A stretch of 51,496 nucleotides of DNA from Candidatus Phocaeicola faecipullorum (GCA_018884025.1 JAHLFB010000067.1:1-51496); one strand, 5' to 3'. Positions 1 to 8,460 are shown, counted from the first letter of the stretch. Program-made: numbers and translations. Notes: generated by a model not told the origin, from the letters alone.

Positions 1-1
1 C

Positions 2-241
2 TTTGGACAAATCAAATACGATATGGGATACAAAAGGTTCAGGCATTTTGGAAAAGACAAGGTCACAATGGACTTTGCCTTCTTTGCCATTGCTTTTAAT
101 ATAAAGAAAATGTGTGCTAAAATCAAGAATGAGAAGATGACAGACAAAAATTGTCAAAATATCAGGGTGGCATATGCCATCTACGGCATATTATACCACC
201 AAAAAGCATGGACACAGGGAAAAATAAATCATACTCTATGA
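2..241 (+). CDS. IS1182-like transposase, C-terminal end (5' end outside window)
   Basis: The reading frame is open from the left window edge (base 2) to a TGA at 239-241, so only the last 79 codons are visible. The protein contains the pattern YDMGYKRFRHFGKDKV followed by a hydrophobic helix and a basic tail, which resembles the end of IS4/IS1182-type DDE transposases, where the catalytic Glu helix is followed by a region rich in Phe and Ala. A terminator hairpin and a TTTTGACACATCCTC terminus follow at 271-310, as expected at the end of an insertion sequence. The family call comes from recalled sequence patterns, not a search. The ATG at base 23 is internal and not a true start. Confidence 0.6.
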   Translation, partial: FGQIKYDMGYKRFRHFGKDKVTMDFAFFAIAFNIKKMCAKIKNEKMTDKNCQNIRVAYAIYGILYHQKAWTQGKINHTL

Positions 242-270
242 AAAATGAGAACCCCATGGTCTATAACGAA

Positions 271-310
271 AAAGAGGATGCATCATTTTGACACATCCTC
301 TTTCTTTTTT
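271..310 (+). terminator. Terminator at the 3' end of the IS1182-like element
   Basis: AAAGAGGATG (271-280) pairs with CATCCTCTTT (294-303) around a 13-base loop, followed by a run of T. The right half also contains TTTTGACACATCCTC, which closely matches the terminal inverted repeat of the MITE-like element at 49508-49694, so this stretch probably also holds the IS end. Confidence 0.6.
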
Positions 311-339
311 TCGGCAGTTACTGGCCGTAGTGAAAGATG

Positions 340-1660
340 TGAAGGTAAAGATCTGAAGTACGCATAAATTTTCACCAGTCTAAACAGAAAAAAGGCTTTA
401 TCTCTCATTCCACTGAATAATGGGCGAAATTTCTTTATTTTAGTATTAAAAGATTCATAATATACGTGTTCTAGAATGTATCTTGAAGTAGTTTATTATT
501 TCAAGATAATGTGTCTGTATTGACTTTGCTACTCTTTCAAGAGTAAGAAATTCTGATTTATCAATCTCGTCATACTATCTAGCAAACTTTGTCAAGACTA
601 CATCCTTGATGATAAATCAATCCTAATATTATGGAAAGATAGTACGCTTTTTTTATATCTGTATGCTCTCTGAAGAGGATACCGGCGCGGATACGTTGTG
701 ATTCGTTTTATAATGATTCTTTCTTATACAGAAGATATATACTTCCAACAGCTGTTTCCTTGAATCTCCGTTCTCAAATACCGGAATATGATATGTCTTT
801 CTACATGCCTTTGTTGTGCAATCTGTACGGACTCTTCATCAAATGCTTCTCAACGGGAGTTAACTCTCATGTCTTGAACAGCCTCATATGCAAGCTTCTG
901 TACATGAAAACGGTCTCTAACCAGACGTGCGACAGGAAAGCTTATACGTGCCGTCTGTTCCATATTTGGAGTCATATCAAGTGTTATTTCTCTTAACTGA
1001 AAGCGTCTGAATCTGGAAAGCTTTATAAGGATTGATGTAACAGTCTTTACGTCAGTATCTTTTAAGATGGTGATAATATTTCCGGCAGCTATTTTTTCCT
1101 CTTTGTTTATCAATATGGTATATAATTCATCGCGCGAAAGATACATTTCTTCTATCCCTATGTATGCTCCGATGTTTTTCTCAAACAGTACCCATTCTTC
1201 TGCATGCGGGAGTTGGTTCCATTTCAAATATCCGCTCAGATGATTGCGGTACTGCCTTTCAAGAAGTTCACCGTCAATACCGAACAGGGTTCCCAAAGGC
1301 TTACAACTGACGGGAAGCGTATCAATATAACTCTTTTAAAAAAGACGCAAATTCTTGCGTCATACGGCTGCCTTGGGCAACCAGTTTCCAGTTACGGCTT
1401 ACATAGCGGTCCTCATCTTTTAAAACCCATCTGCGACGACGTATGTTTAGAAATACCTTCTTCCGTGGATTGGAAAGTCTTATACAATTATCGGATCATA
1501 AAAGCCCATACTTTCAACTTTACTATCAGAGTACTCTTGGGGAACTTCATTCTTCTATTTAAGATAAATTGCTATTTCAGTACAGCTTTCATTTACATCT
1601 GATATTTTGAAATAATCAAGAGTTCCTTCTGGAAGAAGGAGACGATAATCGTTTGTTTTC
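340..1660 (-). pseudogene. Decayed ISAon1/ISL3-type transposase (two ORFs, multiple frameshifts and stops)
   Basis: Reading the minus strand from about 1660, a first ORF starts MKTNDYRLLLPEGTLDYF and is broken by stops near 1570, 1480 and 1445. It resumes in another frame as RRRRWVLKDEDRYVSRNW and ends at about 1325, which matches the small N-terminal protein of ISAon1 elements. The second ORF (1296-850) carries GIDGELLERQY, ELYTIL, ITLDMTPNM and DRFHVQKLA, typical of the ISL3-type DDE transposase core. It then hits a TGA and frameshifts. Recognisable C-terminal pieces continue: RAGILFREHTDIKKAYYLS near 660-600 and ESFNTKIKKFRPLFSGMRD near 450-390. The element has clearly been inactive for a long time. 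The family assignment comes from these motifs alone. Confidence 0.75.
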
Positions 1661-1756
1661 ATTGTATTTTATTTTTATTCTTATAGTTATTGAATTAACT
1701 CCTCAGACTTTTACGTTGAGCCCAAATTGCATGTTTTTGCGGACAGCACATAAAGA

Positions 1757-1794
1757 AAAAACCGCTGAAATACAGTTATTTCAGCGGTTTTCAT
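1757..1794 (-). terminator. Terminator downstream of tRNA-Phe
   Basis: AAAACCGCTGAAATA and its near-perfect complement flank a short CAG/T loop, with T-rich sequence on the minus-strand 3' side. It lies about 20 bp past the tRNA 3' end and suits termination of the tRNA transcript. Confidence 0.65.
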
Positions 1795-1814
1795 GATTTT
1801 TCGTTTTGTAAAAG

Positions 1815-1887
1815 TGGTGCCACCAGGAATCGAACCGGGGACACAAGGATTTTCAGTCCTTTGCTCTACCAACTGAGCTATGGCACC
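1815..1887 (-). tRNA. tRNA-Phe (anticodon GAA)
   Basis: The 73-nt cloverleaf reads on the minus strand. The acceptor stem GGTGCCA pairs with TGGCACC, the D-arm is AGCTCAGTTGGTAGAGC, the anticodon loop CTGAAAA carries GAA, and the T-loop is TTCGATT with one C/T mismatch in the T stem. The discriminator is A, and CCA is not encoded. An ideal promoter lies upstream (1909-1939) and a hairpin terminator downstream, so this looks like a single-gene transcription unit. Confidence 0.96.
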
Positions 1888-1908
1888 GTTGTTTGTCGTT
1901 TGCGGTTG

Positions 1909-1939
1909 CAAAGGTAGGTATTTTTTTTATACTACCAAA
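1909..1939 (-). promoter_or_regulatory. Bacteroidetes-type promoter of tRNA-Phe
   Basis: On the minus strand TTTG (1939-1936) is followed after 19 bp by TACCTTTG (1916-1909), the exact TTTG-N19-TAnnTTTG pattern of the primary Bacteroidetes sigma factor. The tRNA starts about 22 bp further on. Confidence 0.8.
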
Positions 1940-2031
1940 TATTTTTGAAGAAAAGTTTGAAAAATGTTTTAAGTATTATTCAATTCTGGAAATATAGAGT
2001 ACATAGTGCGTTTGAGCAGGGGCGTAAATCA

Positions 2032-2063
2032 AATAAGGATGTACCGTACGGCACACCCTTATT
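2032..2063 (-). terminator. Terminator of the beta-barrel protein gene
   Basis: A 14-bp stem with a GTAC loop. The two imperfect positions are A/C mismatches in plus-strand RNA but U-G wobbles in minus-strand RNA, so the hairpin is stable in the minus direction. That fits the gene ending at 2130. Confidence 0.65.
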
Positions 2064-2129
2064 CTAGTTAGAAAGTGTTAGTAAAGTTTTTGTGAAAAGC
2101 TTAGTTAAGCTGTTTAGATATTGTGTTGT

Positions 2130-2753
2130 TTAGAATTTGAAGCTTATACCTGCAGTGACGAATCCTTTGGTTCCGAGACCAGCTTCAACGAAACCTCCTA
2201 CACGGTTATTGCCTACTCTGAGTGCGATTGGATTTACCTGATATGCAAAGTCTGTGCTGAAGTTTGACTTACCAGCCGTAGCTCCCTTAGTAAGAGCAGT
2301 TTCTGTGTGTCTTGACAAGTTCACACCGGCAACAGCTGAACCGTATAGTTCTACTAGTCTGCGCTTGAAGTAAACGAACTCAGCAGTAGGAAGAACAAGG
2401 AAACGCAAGTCTTTTTCTTTTATAGACGGTGATTTCTCTCCTGACAGTGCCAGTTTGCTGGTTGACATTCCGAAACCGAAGTCGGCACCCACTCTGAAAC
2501 GGTTGATGCTATAACGGTAACCAAGTCCGTAAGTGAGGCTTGTCTTGCTGTCGGAGCGTTTTGTTCCTAATATCGCATCTCCTATACCCATTCCCAGTAT
2601 GTTTGAAGTTCCTTGTGTCAGTCCGTCGCTCACCGAAAGGCGGATGTCATGTTTCCTGTCTTCAGATACAAAATCCTTTGTTGAGTTCTGTGCGTTAACC
2701 ATGTTTACACCTGCTACCATTAATAAAGACAATGCTAAAAATTTCAGTTTCAT
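2130..2753 (-). CDS. Outer membrane beta-barrel protein, porin family-like
   Basis: The 207-residue protein has a signal peptide (residues 1-21: KLK, a hydrophobic core, then VNA before Gln22). The rest is alternating polar/apolar strands such as LTYGLGYRYSINRFRVGADFGFG and ends in ...GISFKF, with the terminal Phe usual for outer membrane beta-barrels. It is probably an 8-10 strand barrel of the outer-membrane-beta-barrel (OMP_b-brl) type. The gene is monocistronic, with a terminator on its 3' side and about 180 bp of spacer before the thiL operon. The substrate or role is unknown. No clear TAnnTTTG box is seen upstream. Confidence 0.75.
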   Translation of the reverse strand: MKLKFLALSLLMVAGVNMVNAQNSTKDFVSEDRKHDIRLSVSDGLTQGTSNILGMGIGDAILGTKRSDSKTSLTYGLGYRYSINRFRVGADFGFGMSTSKLALSGEKSPSIKEKDLRFLVLPTAEFVYFKRRLVELYGSAVAGVNLSRHTETALTKGATAGKSNFSTDFAYQVNPIALRVGNNRVGGFVEAGLGTKGFVTAGISFKF

Positions 2754-2870
2754 AATTCAAATAGTTTAGTAAGTTATTATTTAATTTATCTTCATTTCTT
2801 TGTTTCTTTCACTGGTATAACGCAGACTTATAGAAAAACCCCTATCCACCCAACAAAAAAAATAAAAAAA

Positions 2871-2904
2871 TGTCAGCAATACTCTTTTATAAGCATTGCT
2901 GACA
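2871..2904 (-). terminator. Terminator of the sppA-lpxK-thiL operon
   Basis: TGTCAGCAAT (2871-2880) and ATTGCTGACA (2895-2904) form a perfect 10-bp stem. On the minus strand it is followed by a long T-rich tract (complement of the A-run at 2855-2870). It lies about 30 bp past the thiL stop codon. Confidence 0.85.
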
Positions 2905-2934
2905 CATAAATCTATATAAGTTATTACAGCTCTT

Positions 2935-3969
2935 TTATTTTAATGGGTTCCATCCTTGTGCTTTAAGCTCAAGTTCATTGCCGTCTCTTGTTACCAAAGC
3001 GCAACCAAGTTCCGGTTTTGTTATGTGTCCTATTACTTTTACATCTTTAATCTGTGACACTGTTTCGTGCATTGTGAGCGGTACTGTGAACAGAAGTTCA
3101 TAATCTTCTCCACCGTTAAGCGCACATGTACTTAGGTTCATATTGAATTCCTCGGCCATTACAGCTGTCTGGTAGTCTATAGGGATACGTTCTTCATAAA
3201 CCCGGCATCCACATTTGCTTTGACTGCATATATGCATCAGTTCCGATGATAATCCGTCTGAAATGTCCATCATGGCAGTCGGTTTGATACCGGCTTTTGC
3301 CAGTTCCTCAATGATGTCTTTTCTTGCTTCAGGTTTGAGAAATCTTTCCAGAAGGTATTCTTTTCCCGCAAAATCCGGTTGTACGTCTTTCGCTCCGTTG
3401 AATACAGCCTTTTCGCGTTCCATAAGTTGGAGTCCCATATACGATGCTCCAAGATCACCTGTTACGCATATAAGGTCAGTTTCTTTTGCGCCGTTGCGGT
3501 AAACCACATCTTCTTTTTTTGCTTCTCCTATACATGTTATGGATATAGCAAGTCCTGTAACAGATGATGTAGTGTCTCCGCCGACTATGTCAACATTGTG
3601 CAGTTGGCATGCTAATTTCAAGCCTTCGTAAAAGTCTTCCAGATCTTCTATACAGAATCTTTTGGAAACTGCTAATGATACGGTTATCTGTTTCGGCTTG
3701 CCGTTCATCGCATAAATGTCGGAGAAGTTTACCATTGCCGACTTATAGCCTAAATGCTTCAGCGGTGTATATACCAAATCGAAATGTACACCTTCCATCA
3801 GCAAGTCTGTTGTTACCAGTACCTGACGGTCCTGGTATTCCAATACGGCAGCGTCGTCGCCTATACCGTATTTTGTCTCGCTGTTTACTAACTTGATGTT
3901 GTCGGTCAGATGTTTTATCAGTCCGAATTCTCCTAAAGTAGATATTTCTGTTCTGTTTCCTTCGTGCAT
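2935..3969 (-). CDS. thiL: Thiamine-monophosphate kinase
   Basis: ThiL phosphorylates thiamine monophosphate with ATP to give thiamine diphosphate, the active cofactor. The 344-residue protein has the family pattern: GIGDDAAV (about 35-42), TTDLLMEGVHFD (53-64), NFSDIYAMNG (81-90), a VGGDTTSS segment, TGDLGASYMG, MDISDGLSSEL and GEDYELLF. These acidic motifs bind Mg and the phosphates. It is the last gene of a minus-strand operon, 13 bp after the purine nucleoside phosphorylase gene, with a strong terminator behind it. No other thiamine genes are present, as is common for thiL. Confidence 0.95.
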   Translation of the reverse strand: MHEGNRTEISTLGEFGLIKHLTDNIKLVNSETKYGIGDDAAVLEYQDRQVLVTTDLLMEGVHFDLVYTPLKHLGYKSAMVNFSDIYAMNGKPKQITVSLAVSKRFCIEDLEDFYEGLKLACQLHNVDIVGGDTTSSVTGLAISITCIGEAKKEDVVYRNGAKETDLICVTGDLGASYMGLQLMEREKAVFNGAKDVQPDFAGKEYLLERFLKPEARKDIIEELAKAGIKPTAMMDISDGLSSELMHICSQSKCGCRVYEERIPIDYQTAVMAEEFNMNLSTCALNGGEDYELLFTVPLTMHETVSQIKDVKVIGHITKPELGCALVTRDGNELELKAQGWNPLK

Positions 3970-3982
3970 GATTATATATTGT

Positions 3983-4792
3983 TTATACTCTGTTTATAAG
4001 TTCTTTCATTATGCATGTCATTCTTGGTTGTGCCGCATCGGCTGCTTTCTGAACTTCCTCGTGTGATACTTCCACTATTTTTCCTTCCACTCCGAGGTCT
4101 GTAATGACGGACACACCGAACACTTTTATTCCGCAGTGATTGGCAACTATAACTTCAGGTACAGTTGACATACCTACAGCGTCTGCCCCCATTATCCTGA
4201 ACATTTTATACTCTGCCGGTGTCTCGAATGTAGGGCCTTGTGTTCCTATATATACACCTTTCTGCAGTTTGATACCTTTTTCGGCCGCAATCTCAAATGC
4301 TTTGTCTATCAGTTCGTGCGAATATGCTTCACTCATGTCAGGGAAACGCGGTCCATAGTCTATATTCTTGCCACGTAAAGGATTGTCCGGGAAAAAGTTT
4401 ATGTGGTCAGTTATTACCATCAGATCTCCTATCTCAAAATCCGGATTTGTTCCTCCTGCCGCGTTCGATACAAACAGTGTCTTTATGCCCAGTTCCCTCA
4501 TTACTCTTACAGGGAAAGTCACTTCTTTCATGGAATAACCTTCGTAATAGTGAAAACGTCCTTGCATAGCGAGGATATCTTTTCCTCCAAGTTTTCCGAA
4601 TATCAGTTTCCCGCTATGTCCCTCTACTGTCGATATTGGGAAATTGGGAATTTCCGAATAAGCTATTTCATACTTGTCGGTAATGTCGTGTACCAAGCTG
4701 CCCAGTCCTGTGCCAAGTATTATGGCTGTTTCAGGATTTGTCTGCATCCTTGCTTTGAGGAATGCTGCTGTTTCTTGAATTTTTTCTAACAT
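3983..4792 (-). CDS. punA: Purine nucleoside phosphorylase (trimeric type)
   Basis: The enzyme cleaves inosine or guanosine with phosphate to the base and ribose 1-phosphate for purine salvage. The 269-residue protein matches the homotrimeric PNP class: phosphate-binding LGTGLGSLV (26-34), STVEGHSGKL (54-63), MQGRFHYYEGY, VSNAAGGTNP, GPTFETPAEY and GADAVGMSTVPE near 202-213. The start MLEKIQETAAFL is usual for the family and lies inside the end of lpxK, a 62-bp overlap, so the two genes are probably translationally coupled. Class is clear; exact substrate preference is not visible. The symbol could equally be given as deoD or pnp. Confidence 0.92.
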   Translation of the reverse strand: MLEKIQETAAFLKARMQTNPETAIILGTGLGSLVHDITDKYEIAYSEIPNFPISTVEGHSGKLIFGKLGGKDILAMQGRFHYYEGYSMKEVTFPVRVMRELGIKTLFVSNAAGGTNPDFEIGDLMVITDHINFFPDNPLRGKNIDYGPRFPDMSEAYSHELIDKAFEIAAEKGIKLQKGVYIGTQGPTFETPAEYKMFRIMGADAVGMSTVPEVIVANHCGIKVFGVSVITDLGVEGKIVEVSHEEVQKAADAAQPRMTCIMKELINRV

Positions 4793-5867
4793 ACTCGGTT
4801 ATTTTTTGGTTGAACTTAATTGTTTCATTGTTCAGAAAGCTTACTTCCACAGGTAGCGCATAGATGTATGGTTTCAACTTATCGTCCAGGTTAGGGTGGA
4901 AGATAAGTCTTGCCGCATCTTTTTCGGTGGTTACTATTATCCTTTTTCCTTCAGGCATTGACATGAAGTTATGTTTCAGATTATCCATATCTTCATGGCT
5001 GAAGTTGTGATGGTCGGCAAATACCATTGAAGTAATCTTCTGTGTATAGCGGCCTAATTCTTCTGTTATAGCCTTTGGCGATGCGATACCGGTCAGCAGC
5101 AGGATATTCATATCTGATGATATGTCTTTACAGTTCATCTCATCATTACGGTTTTTGTCGAATATGCGATACATGTTTCCATATTTCATATGAGTGAAGA
5201 AAACTTCCTGCCACGGTTTGGGTGATATTTCGGAATAAATCTCCTTCATTTTTTCTTTAGAAATATTTTCAGGACATTTGCTGACTATTATTATATCAGC
5301 TCTGGTCTTTCCATTCTCCGGTTCTCTCAATCGTCCGGCGGGTAGTAGGGCATCATGACGGATACGCCTGTTATAATCTATCAGGAGTATATATATGCCT
5401 GCCTTTACGTATCTGTGCTGATAAGCATCGTCCAGCACTATGACCTGTTGTTTCCGCCCGTTTGCCGCTTCCTTAATCAGGTGGTCAATGCCATTGCATC
5501 TGTCGCTGTCGGCTGCTACGTTAATGTCAGGAAATTTCTGCCACATCTGGAACGGTTCGTCGCCAATATCTTCTATTGTCGTTTCGTTTTTTCTTGCGAT
5601 TACGAAACCTTTCGACTTACGTTTATATCCCCGGCTAAGTACACACACATTAAATTCGTCTTTTAGTAACTTGATGAGATACTCTGTATGCGGTGTTTTT
5701 CCTGTTCCTCCTACGGATATGTTCCCCACACATATCACCGGCACATCGAAACTCCTTGATTTAAGGATATTCCAGTCGAAGAGCTTGTTCCTCAATCTTA
5801 CTGCCATACCATAAACGGCGGCCAGTGGCAATAGGGGAGTGTATATGTGTGGAGTATCTTTTCCCAT
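4731..5867 (-). CDS. lpxK: Tetraacyldisaccharide 4'-kinase (lipid A synthesis)
   Basis: LpxK phosphorylates the 4' position of the lipid A disaccharide at the inner face of the cytoplasmic membrane. The 378-residue protein carries the P-loop GGTGKT (53-58) inside VGNISVGGTGKTPH, then SRGYKRKSKGF, GDEPFQMW, the VLDDAYQHR stretch and the late TTEKDAARL pattern, all characteristic of LpxK. A hydrophobic N-terminal segment (about 8-24) probably attaches it to the membrane. The gene lies 26 bp after sppA. Its last about 20 codons overlap the PNP gene; this basic, Ser-rich tail looks dispensable and may be a recent extension. Confidence 0.95.
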   Translation of the reverse strand: MGKDTPHIYTPLLPLAAVYGMAVRLRNKLFDWNILKSRSFDVPVICVGNISVGGTGKTPHTEYLIKLLKDEFNVCVLSRGYKRKSKGFVIARKNETTIEDIGDEPFQMWQKFPDINVAADSDRCNGIDHLIKEAANGRKQQVIVLDDAYQHRYVKAGIYILLIDYNRRIRHDALLPAGRLREPENGKTRADIIIVSKCPENISKEKMKEIYSEISPKPWQEVFFTHMKYGNMYRIFDKNRNDEMNCKDISSDMNILLLTGIASPKAITEELGRYTQKITSMVFADHHNFSHEDMDNLKHNFMSMPEGKRIIVTTEKDAARLIFHPNLDDKLKPYIYALPVEVSFLNNETIKFNQKITEYVRKNSRNSSIPQSKDADKS

Positions 5868-5892
5868 AGTTTTTATGCTACAATTTCTAAAT

Positions 5893-7656
5893 TTATTTTA
5901 TTGAAACTTCAAATGGAATTCTGGCCTGTATTCTGTCCGCCTTGTTTAGACTTTTCAGCATAAGGAAACTGTTTCCGAATTCTCCGAATGTCTCTTCCAT
6001 TTTACTGCTTATATACCTTTCCGGTTTTGCATTGCTTATCAGACTTGTTACAAAATCAATCTTTTTAGGATATGATGCGAGTTTATATTCGCTCAGTCCG
6101 CTTAGTTCTGCGGCTTTGTTTATGGCACATTCCAAATTGCCGAGTTCATCGACAAGTTTAAGATTCTTAGCCATTTCACCCGACCAGACTCTTCCTTCTG
6201 CTATGGCTTTAAGGCTGTCTATTGGCATGTTTCTTCCTTCGGCGCATCTCTTGGTGAACAGTTCGTATCCGTTATTTACCATTTTTTGTATCAACGCTCC
6301 TTCTTCGCTGTTGAACGGACGGCTCATGTCTCCCATGTCTGCGAGTTTGTTTGTCTTTACGCCGTCTATTTTTATGCCAAGTTTCTTTGTTATCAGTTCT
6401 GATGCGTCCGGTATCATACCGAATATGCCGATAGATCCTGTCAGAGTAGTAGGTTGTGCTACAATCCAGTCTGCCGCACATGATATATAATAACCTCCTG
6501 AAGCCGCATAGTCACCCATTGATACCACTACCGGTTTTTTCTCTTTCAGAAGGCTGACTTCCCTCCAGATTTGTTCTGAACCGTATGCGCTTCCTCCCGG
6601 TGAATTTACTCTCAAGACTACAGCTTTTACCTTGTCGTCGTTTCTCAGGTCTCTGAGATGTTTTATCACTTTTTCAGAGTTGATTCCTTCATCGTAAGAA
6701 CTGGTCATGTTGTCTATTTCGCCATATGCATAATATACAGCTATTACATCCCTGCTTTTGGATATGGTCGGTGATATAACATTTTTCATGTCGTCCAGTG
6801 TCAATGTGGCGAGTGTTGACTTTTCGCTTGTACCTGTCAGTTCCTTAAGGTATGCCAGAACCTCGTCCTTATACATAAGTTTGTCTGCCATTCCGTTCTC
6901 GATGTATGTTTCTGCCGGCTGGAAATCCATGCATGCGTCTGCCATTTCGTTCAGTTTATCAGTTGGAATGTTTCTTGCTTCAGAAACTTCGCCTATTATT
7001 TCGTTCCATATTGATTTTGTGAATGCAAGTGTCTGTTCTCTGTTGGCGTCGCTCATTTCTGTTGCGATGAAAGGCTCTACAGCCGATTTGTATGTACCGA
7101 CCCTGAATATTTGCATCTTTACTCCAACCTTGTCAAGCAAGTCTTTAAGAAACATGGTCTGCGCTGACAGTCCGTGCCATGATATGCTTCCAGAAGGATT
7201 CAGAAACACCTTGTCTGCGGCTGTAGATACGTAATACGCTCCTTGTGAGTATGTGCCTGAATAAGCGACTACGAATTTGCCTGATTCCTTGAAATCCATT
7301 ATCGCATCCCTTATGTCTTGCAGCGATGCGGTTGAGCATGCGAATGTTTCCGCATTAATCAGAATTCCCCTGATTTTTGTATCGTTTTTGGCCTTTTTAA
7401 TTGATGAAAGTATGTCGTCCAGTCCTCTTGTCGTTATTTCTTCTCCCAGAAGCTGTTCAATAGGGTTGTCTTCATATCTTTCCACAATGTTGCCTTTAAG
7501 GTCAAGAACGAAAACCGAGTTGTCTTTCACTGTTGTTGCCACTTCCGTAGTGGCTACCATTCCGCCTATTACCGATATAGACAAGATAAGCAGTATAAAG
7601 CCGGCAATCATCATTCCGATGATTGAGGCGAAAGTCATTTTTAGAAAATCTTTCAT
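5893..7656 (-). CDS. sppA: Signal peptide peptidase SppA, 67K type
   Basis: SppA is a membrane-anchored serine protease that degrades cleaved signal peptides. I place the start at the ATG at 7656 (MKDFLKMTFASIIG), because this gives the usual N-terminal membrane anchor directly; a longer frame to 7725 would add 23 unlikely residues and overlap the preceding gene. The 587-residue protein has two ClpP-like domains. The general base Lys is about residue 190 (TYKSAVEPF) and the nucleophile Ser about residue 386 (DYAASGGYY), the Ser/Lys dyad of the long-form family. It follows a small membrane protein gene by 19 bp and precedes lpxK. Confidence 0.93.
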   Translation of the reverse strand: MKDFLKMTFASIIGMMIAGFILLILSISVIGGMVATTEVATTVKDNSVFVLDLKGNIVERYEDNPIEQLLGEEITTRGLDDILSSIKKAKNDTKIRGILINAETFACSTASLQDIRDAIMDFKESGKFVVAYSGTYSQGAYYVSTAADKVFLNPSGSISWHGLSAQTMFLKDLLDKVGVKMQIFRVGTYKSAVEPFIATEMSDANREQTLAFTKSIWNEIIGEVSEARNIPTDKLNEMADACMDFQPAETYIENGMADKLMYKDEVLAYLKELTGTSEKSTLATLTLDDMKNVISPTISKSRDVIAVYYAYGEIDNMTSSYDEGINSEKVIKHLRDLRNDDKVKAVVLRVNSPGGSAYGSEQIWREVSLLKEKKPVVVSMGDYAASGGYYISCAADWIVAQPTTLTGSIGIFGMIPDASELITKKLGIKIDGVKTNKLADMGDMSRPFNSEEGALIQKMVNNGYELFTKRCAEGRNMPIDSLKAIAEGRVWSGEMAKNLKLVDELGNLECAINKAAELSGLSEYKLASYPKKIDFVTSLISNAKPERYISSKMEETFGEFGNSFLMLKSLNKADRIQARIPFEVSIK

Positions 7657-7675
7657 ATGATTTGTTGTTTTGTGA

Positions 7676-8080
7676 TTAATCGTTTTTACTGTATATGAAG
7701 AATATTTGTCCGTTTTCTTTCTCAACAGTTATCTTGCCTCCCTCTTTATCCATATTGAACGGTGTCATAATATCTGTCTTACAGTCAACTACCATTAAGA
7801 CGTTCTCTTCTGCAAATCTGTTGATAGGTAATGTTATGTCTGCGTTTCCCATCTTGTGCGCCAGGATTAGACTATCGTTTATGAATACGTTGATTGAATC
7901 TTCTGCGAACGATTTTGTGATGGTTATTTCATATATATCTTTGAAACTTTGCTCCTGAACAACTTTCTTTTGTGACCGGAACCCTAGATACAGAAACAGG
8001 CATACGATGAAAAAAACACCGAAGGCCAAAAGCCCGTTGCCTATCATAAACTGTTTGTTGCTTTCTATGCTTTTACTCAT
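7676..8080 (-). CDS. Conserved small membrane protein of unknown function
   Basis: A 134-residue protein with a short cytoplasmic N-terminus, one membrane segment (about 14-33, GLLAFGVFFIVCLFLYLGF) and a hydrophilic domain of about 100 residues, predicted to be periplasmic and rich in beta-strand pattern. I do not recognise a named family. It is the first gene of the operon, 19 bp before sppA, with its own promoter. Its position suggests co-expression with SppA, but nothing in the sequence shows a functional link. Confidence 0.7.
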   Translation of the reverse strand: MSKSIESNKQFMIGNGLLAFGVFFIVCLFLYLGFRSQKKVVQEQSFKDIYEITITKSFAEDSINVFINDSLILAHKMGNADITLPINRFAEENVLMVVDCKTDIMTPFNMDKEGGKITVEKENGQIFFIYSKND

Positions 8081-8106
8081 GTTTTTGTTATGTTTTTTCG
8101 TTTATA

Positions 8107-8136
8107 CAAAAGTAATAAAAAAACTTTGTTACACAA
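8107..8136 (-). promoter_or_regulatory. Promoter of the membrane protein-sppA-lpxK-punA-thiL operon
   Basis: On the minus strand TTG (8136-8134) is followed after 19 bp by TACTTTTG (8114-8107), matching TAnnTTTG. It lies 27 bp upstream of the first start codon. Confidence 0.65.
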
Positions 8137-8212
8137 TTATGTTTCACTTATGATGTTTCTTTTCTAATTTATTGTCTTTTCAATGTTTTAGTCAAGAACT
8201 GAAACAGATATC

Positions 8213-8296
8213 GTTACACGTACGTGTAACGGGTGTAACACGAACGTGTAACGCGTGAAACACGTACGTGCAACGAGCGTAACACGAACGTGTAAC
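8213..8296. repeat. Four tandem 18-bp palindromes with 22-bp period
   Basis: Units lie at 8213-8230, 8235-8252, 8257-8274 and 8279-8296. The first is the perfect palindrome GTTACACGTACGTGTAAC; the others keep the core ACACGWACGTGT or one close to it, with outer bases GTAAC or GAAAC. The linkers are exactly 4 bp (GGGT, GCGT, GAGC), so all centres fall on the same helix face about two turns apart. The array lies between the divergent sppA operon promoter and topA, in a 408-bp spacer that holds no gene. It is far more G/C-rich than its surroundings. Confidence 0.9.
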
Positions 8297-8452
8297 GGTA
8301 ACTTTCTCCAAATGTTTTTATAAATCCTTAATTTCGCATATTATATTATGATTTTTAAGTTATAATTACTGACAGATGTCAGTTTAAGAAAAAAAGTAAG
8401 AAAAAAAGTGCTTTTCATACCTTATTATATTATGTACCCTCAATTTTTTTTC

Positions 8453-8460
8453 TACATTTG
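8453..8460 (+). promoter_or_regulatory. -7 box of the topA promoter
   Basis: TACATTTG matches TAnnTTTG and lies 28 bp before the topA ATG. A good TTTG -33 element is not visible at the expected spacing. Confidence 0.55.

Noticed and set aside
760-996. 78-residue ORF on the plus strand
   Set aside because: Opposite to recognisable transposase fragments; no support as a gene.
1204-1602. 132-residue ORF on the plus strand
   Set aside because: It is antisense to the decayed transposase, whose minus-strand fragments show clear homology patterns; the plus-strand protein has no recognisable domain.
7657-7725. 23-residue N-terminal extension of SppA
   Set aside because: It would overlap the end of the upstream gene and place basic, Thr-rich residues before the normal MKDFLKMTF start of the membrane anchor.
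8213-8296. Short CRISPR-like array
   Set aside because: The linkers are only 4 bp and repeats are palindromes on a strict 22-bp period, so there are no spacers; no cas genes are present.
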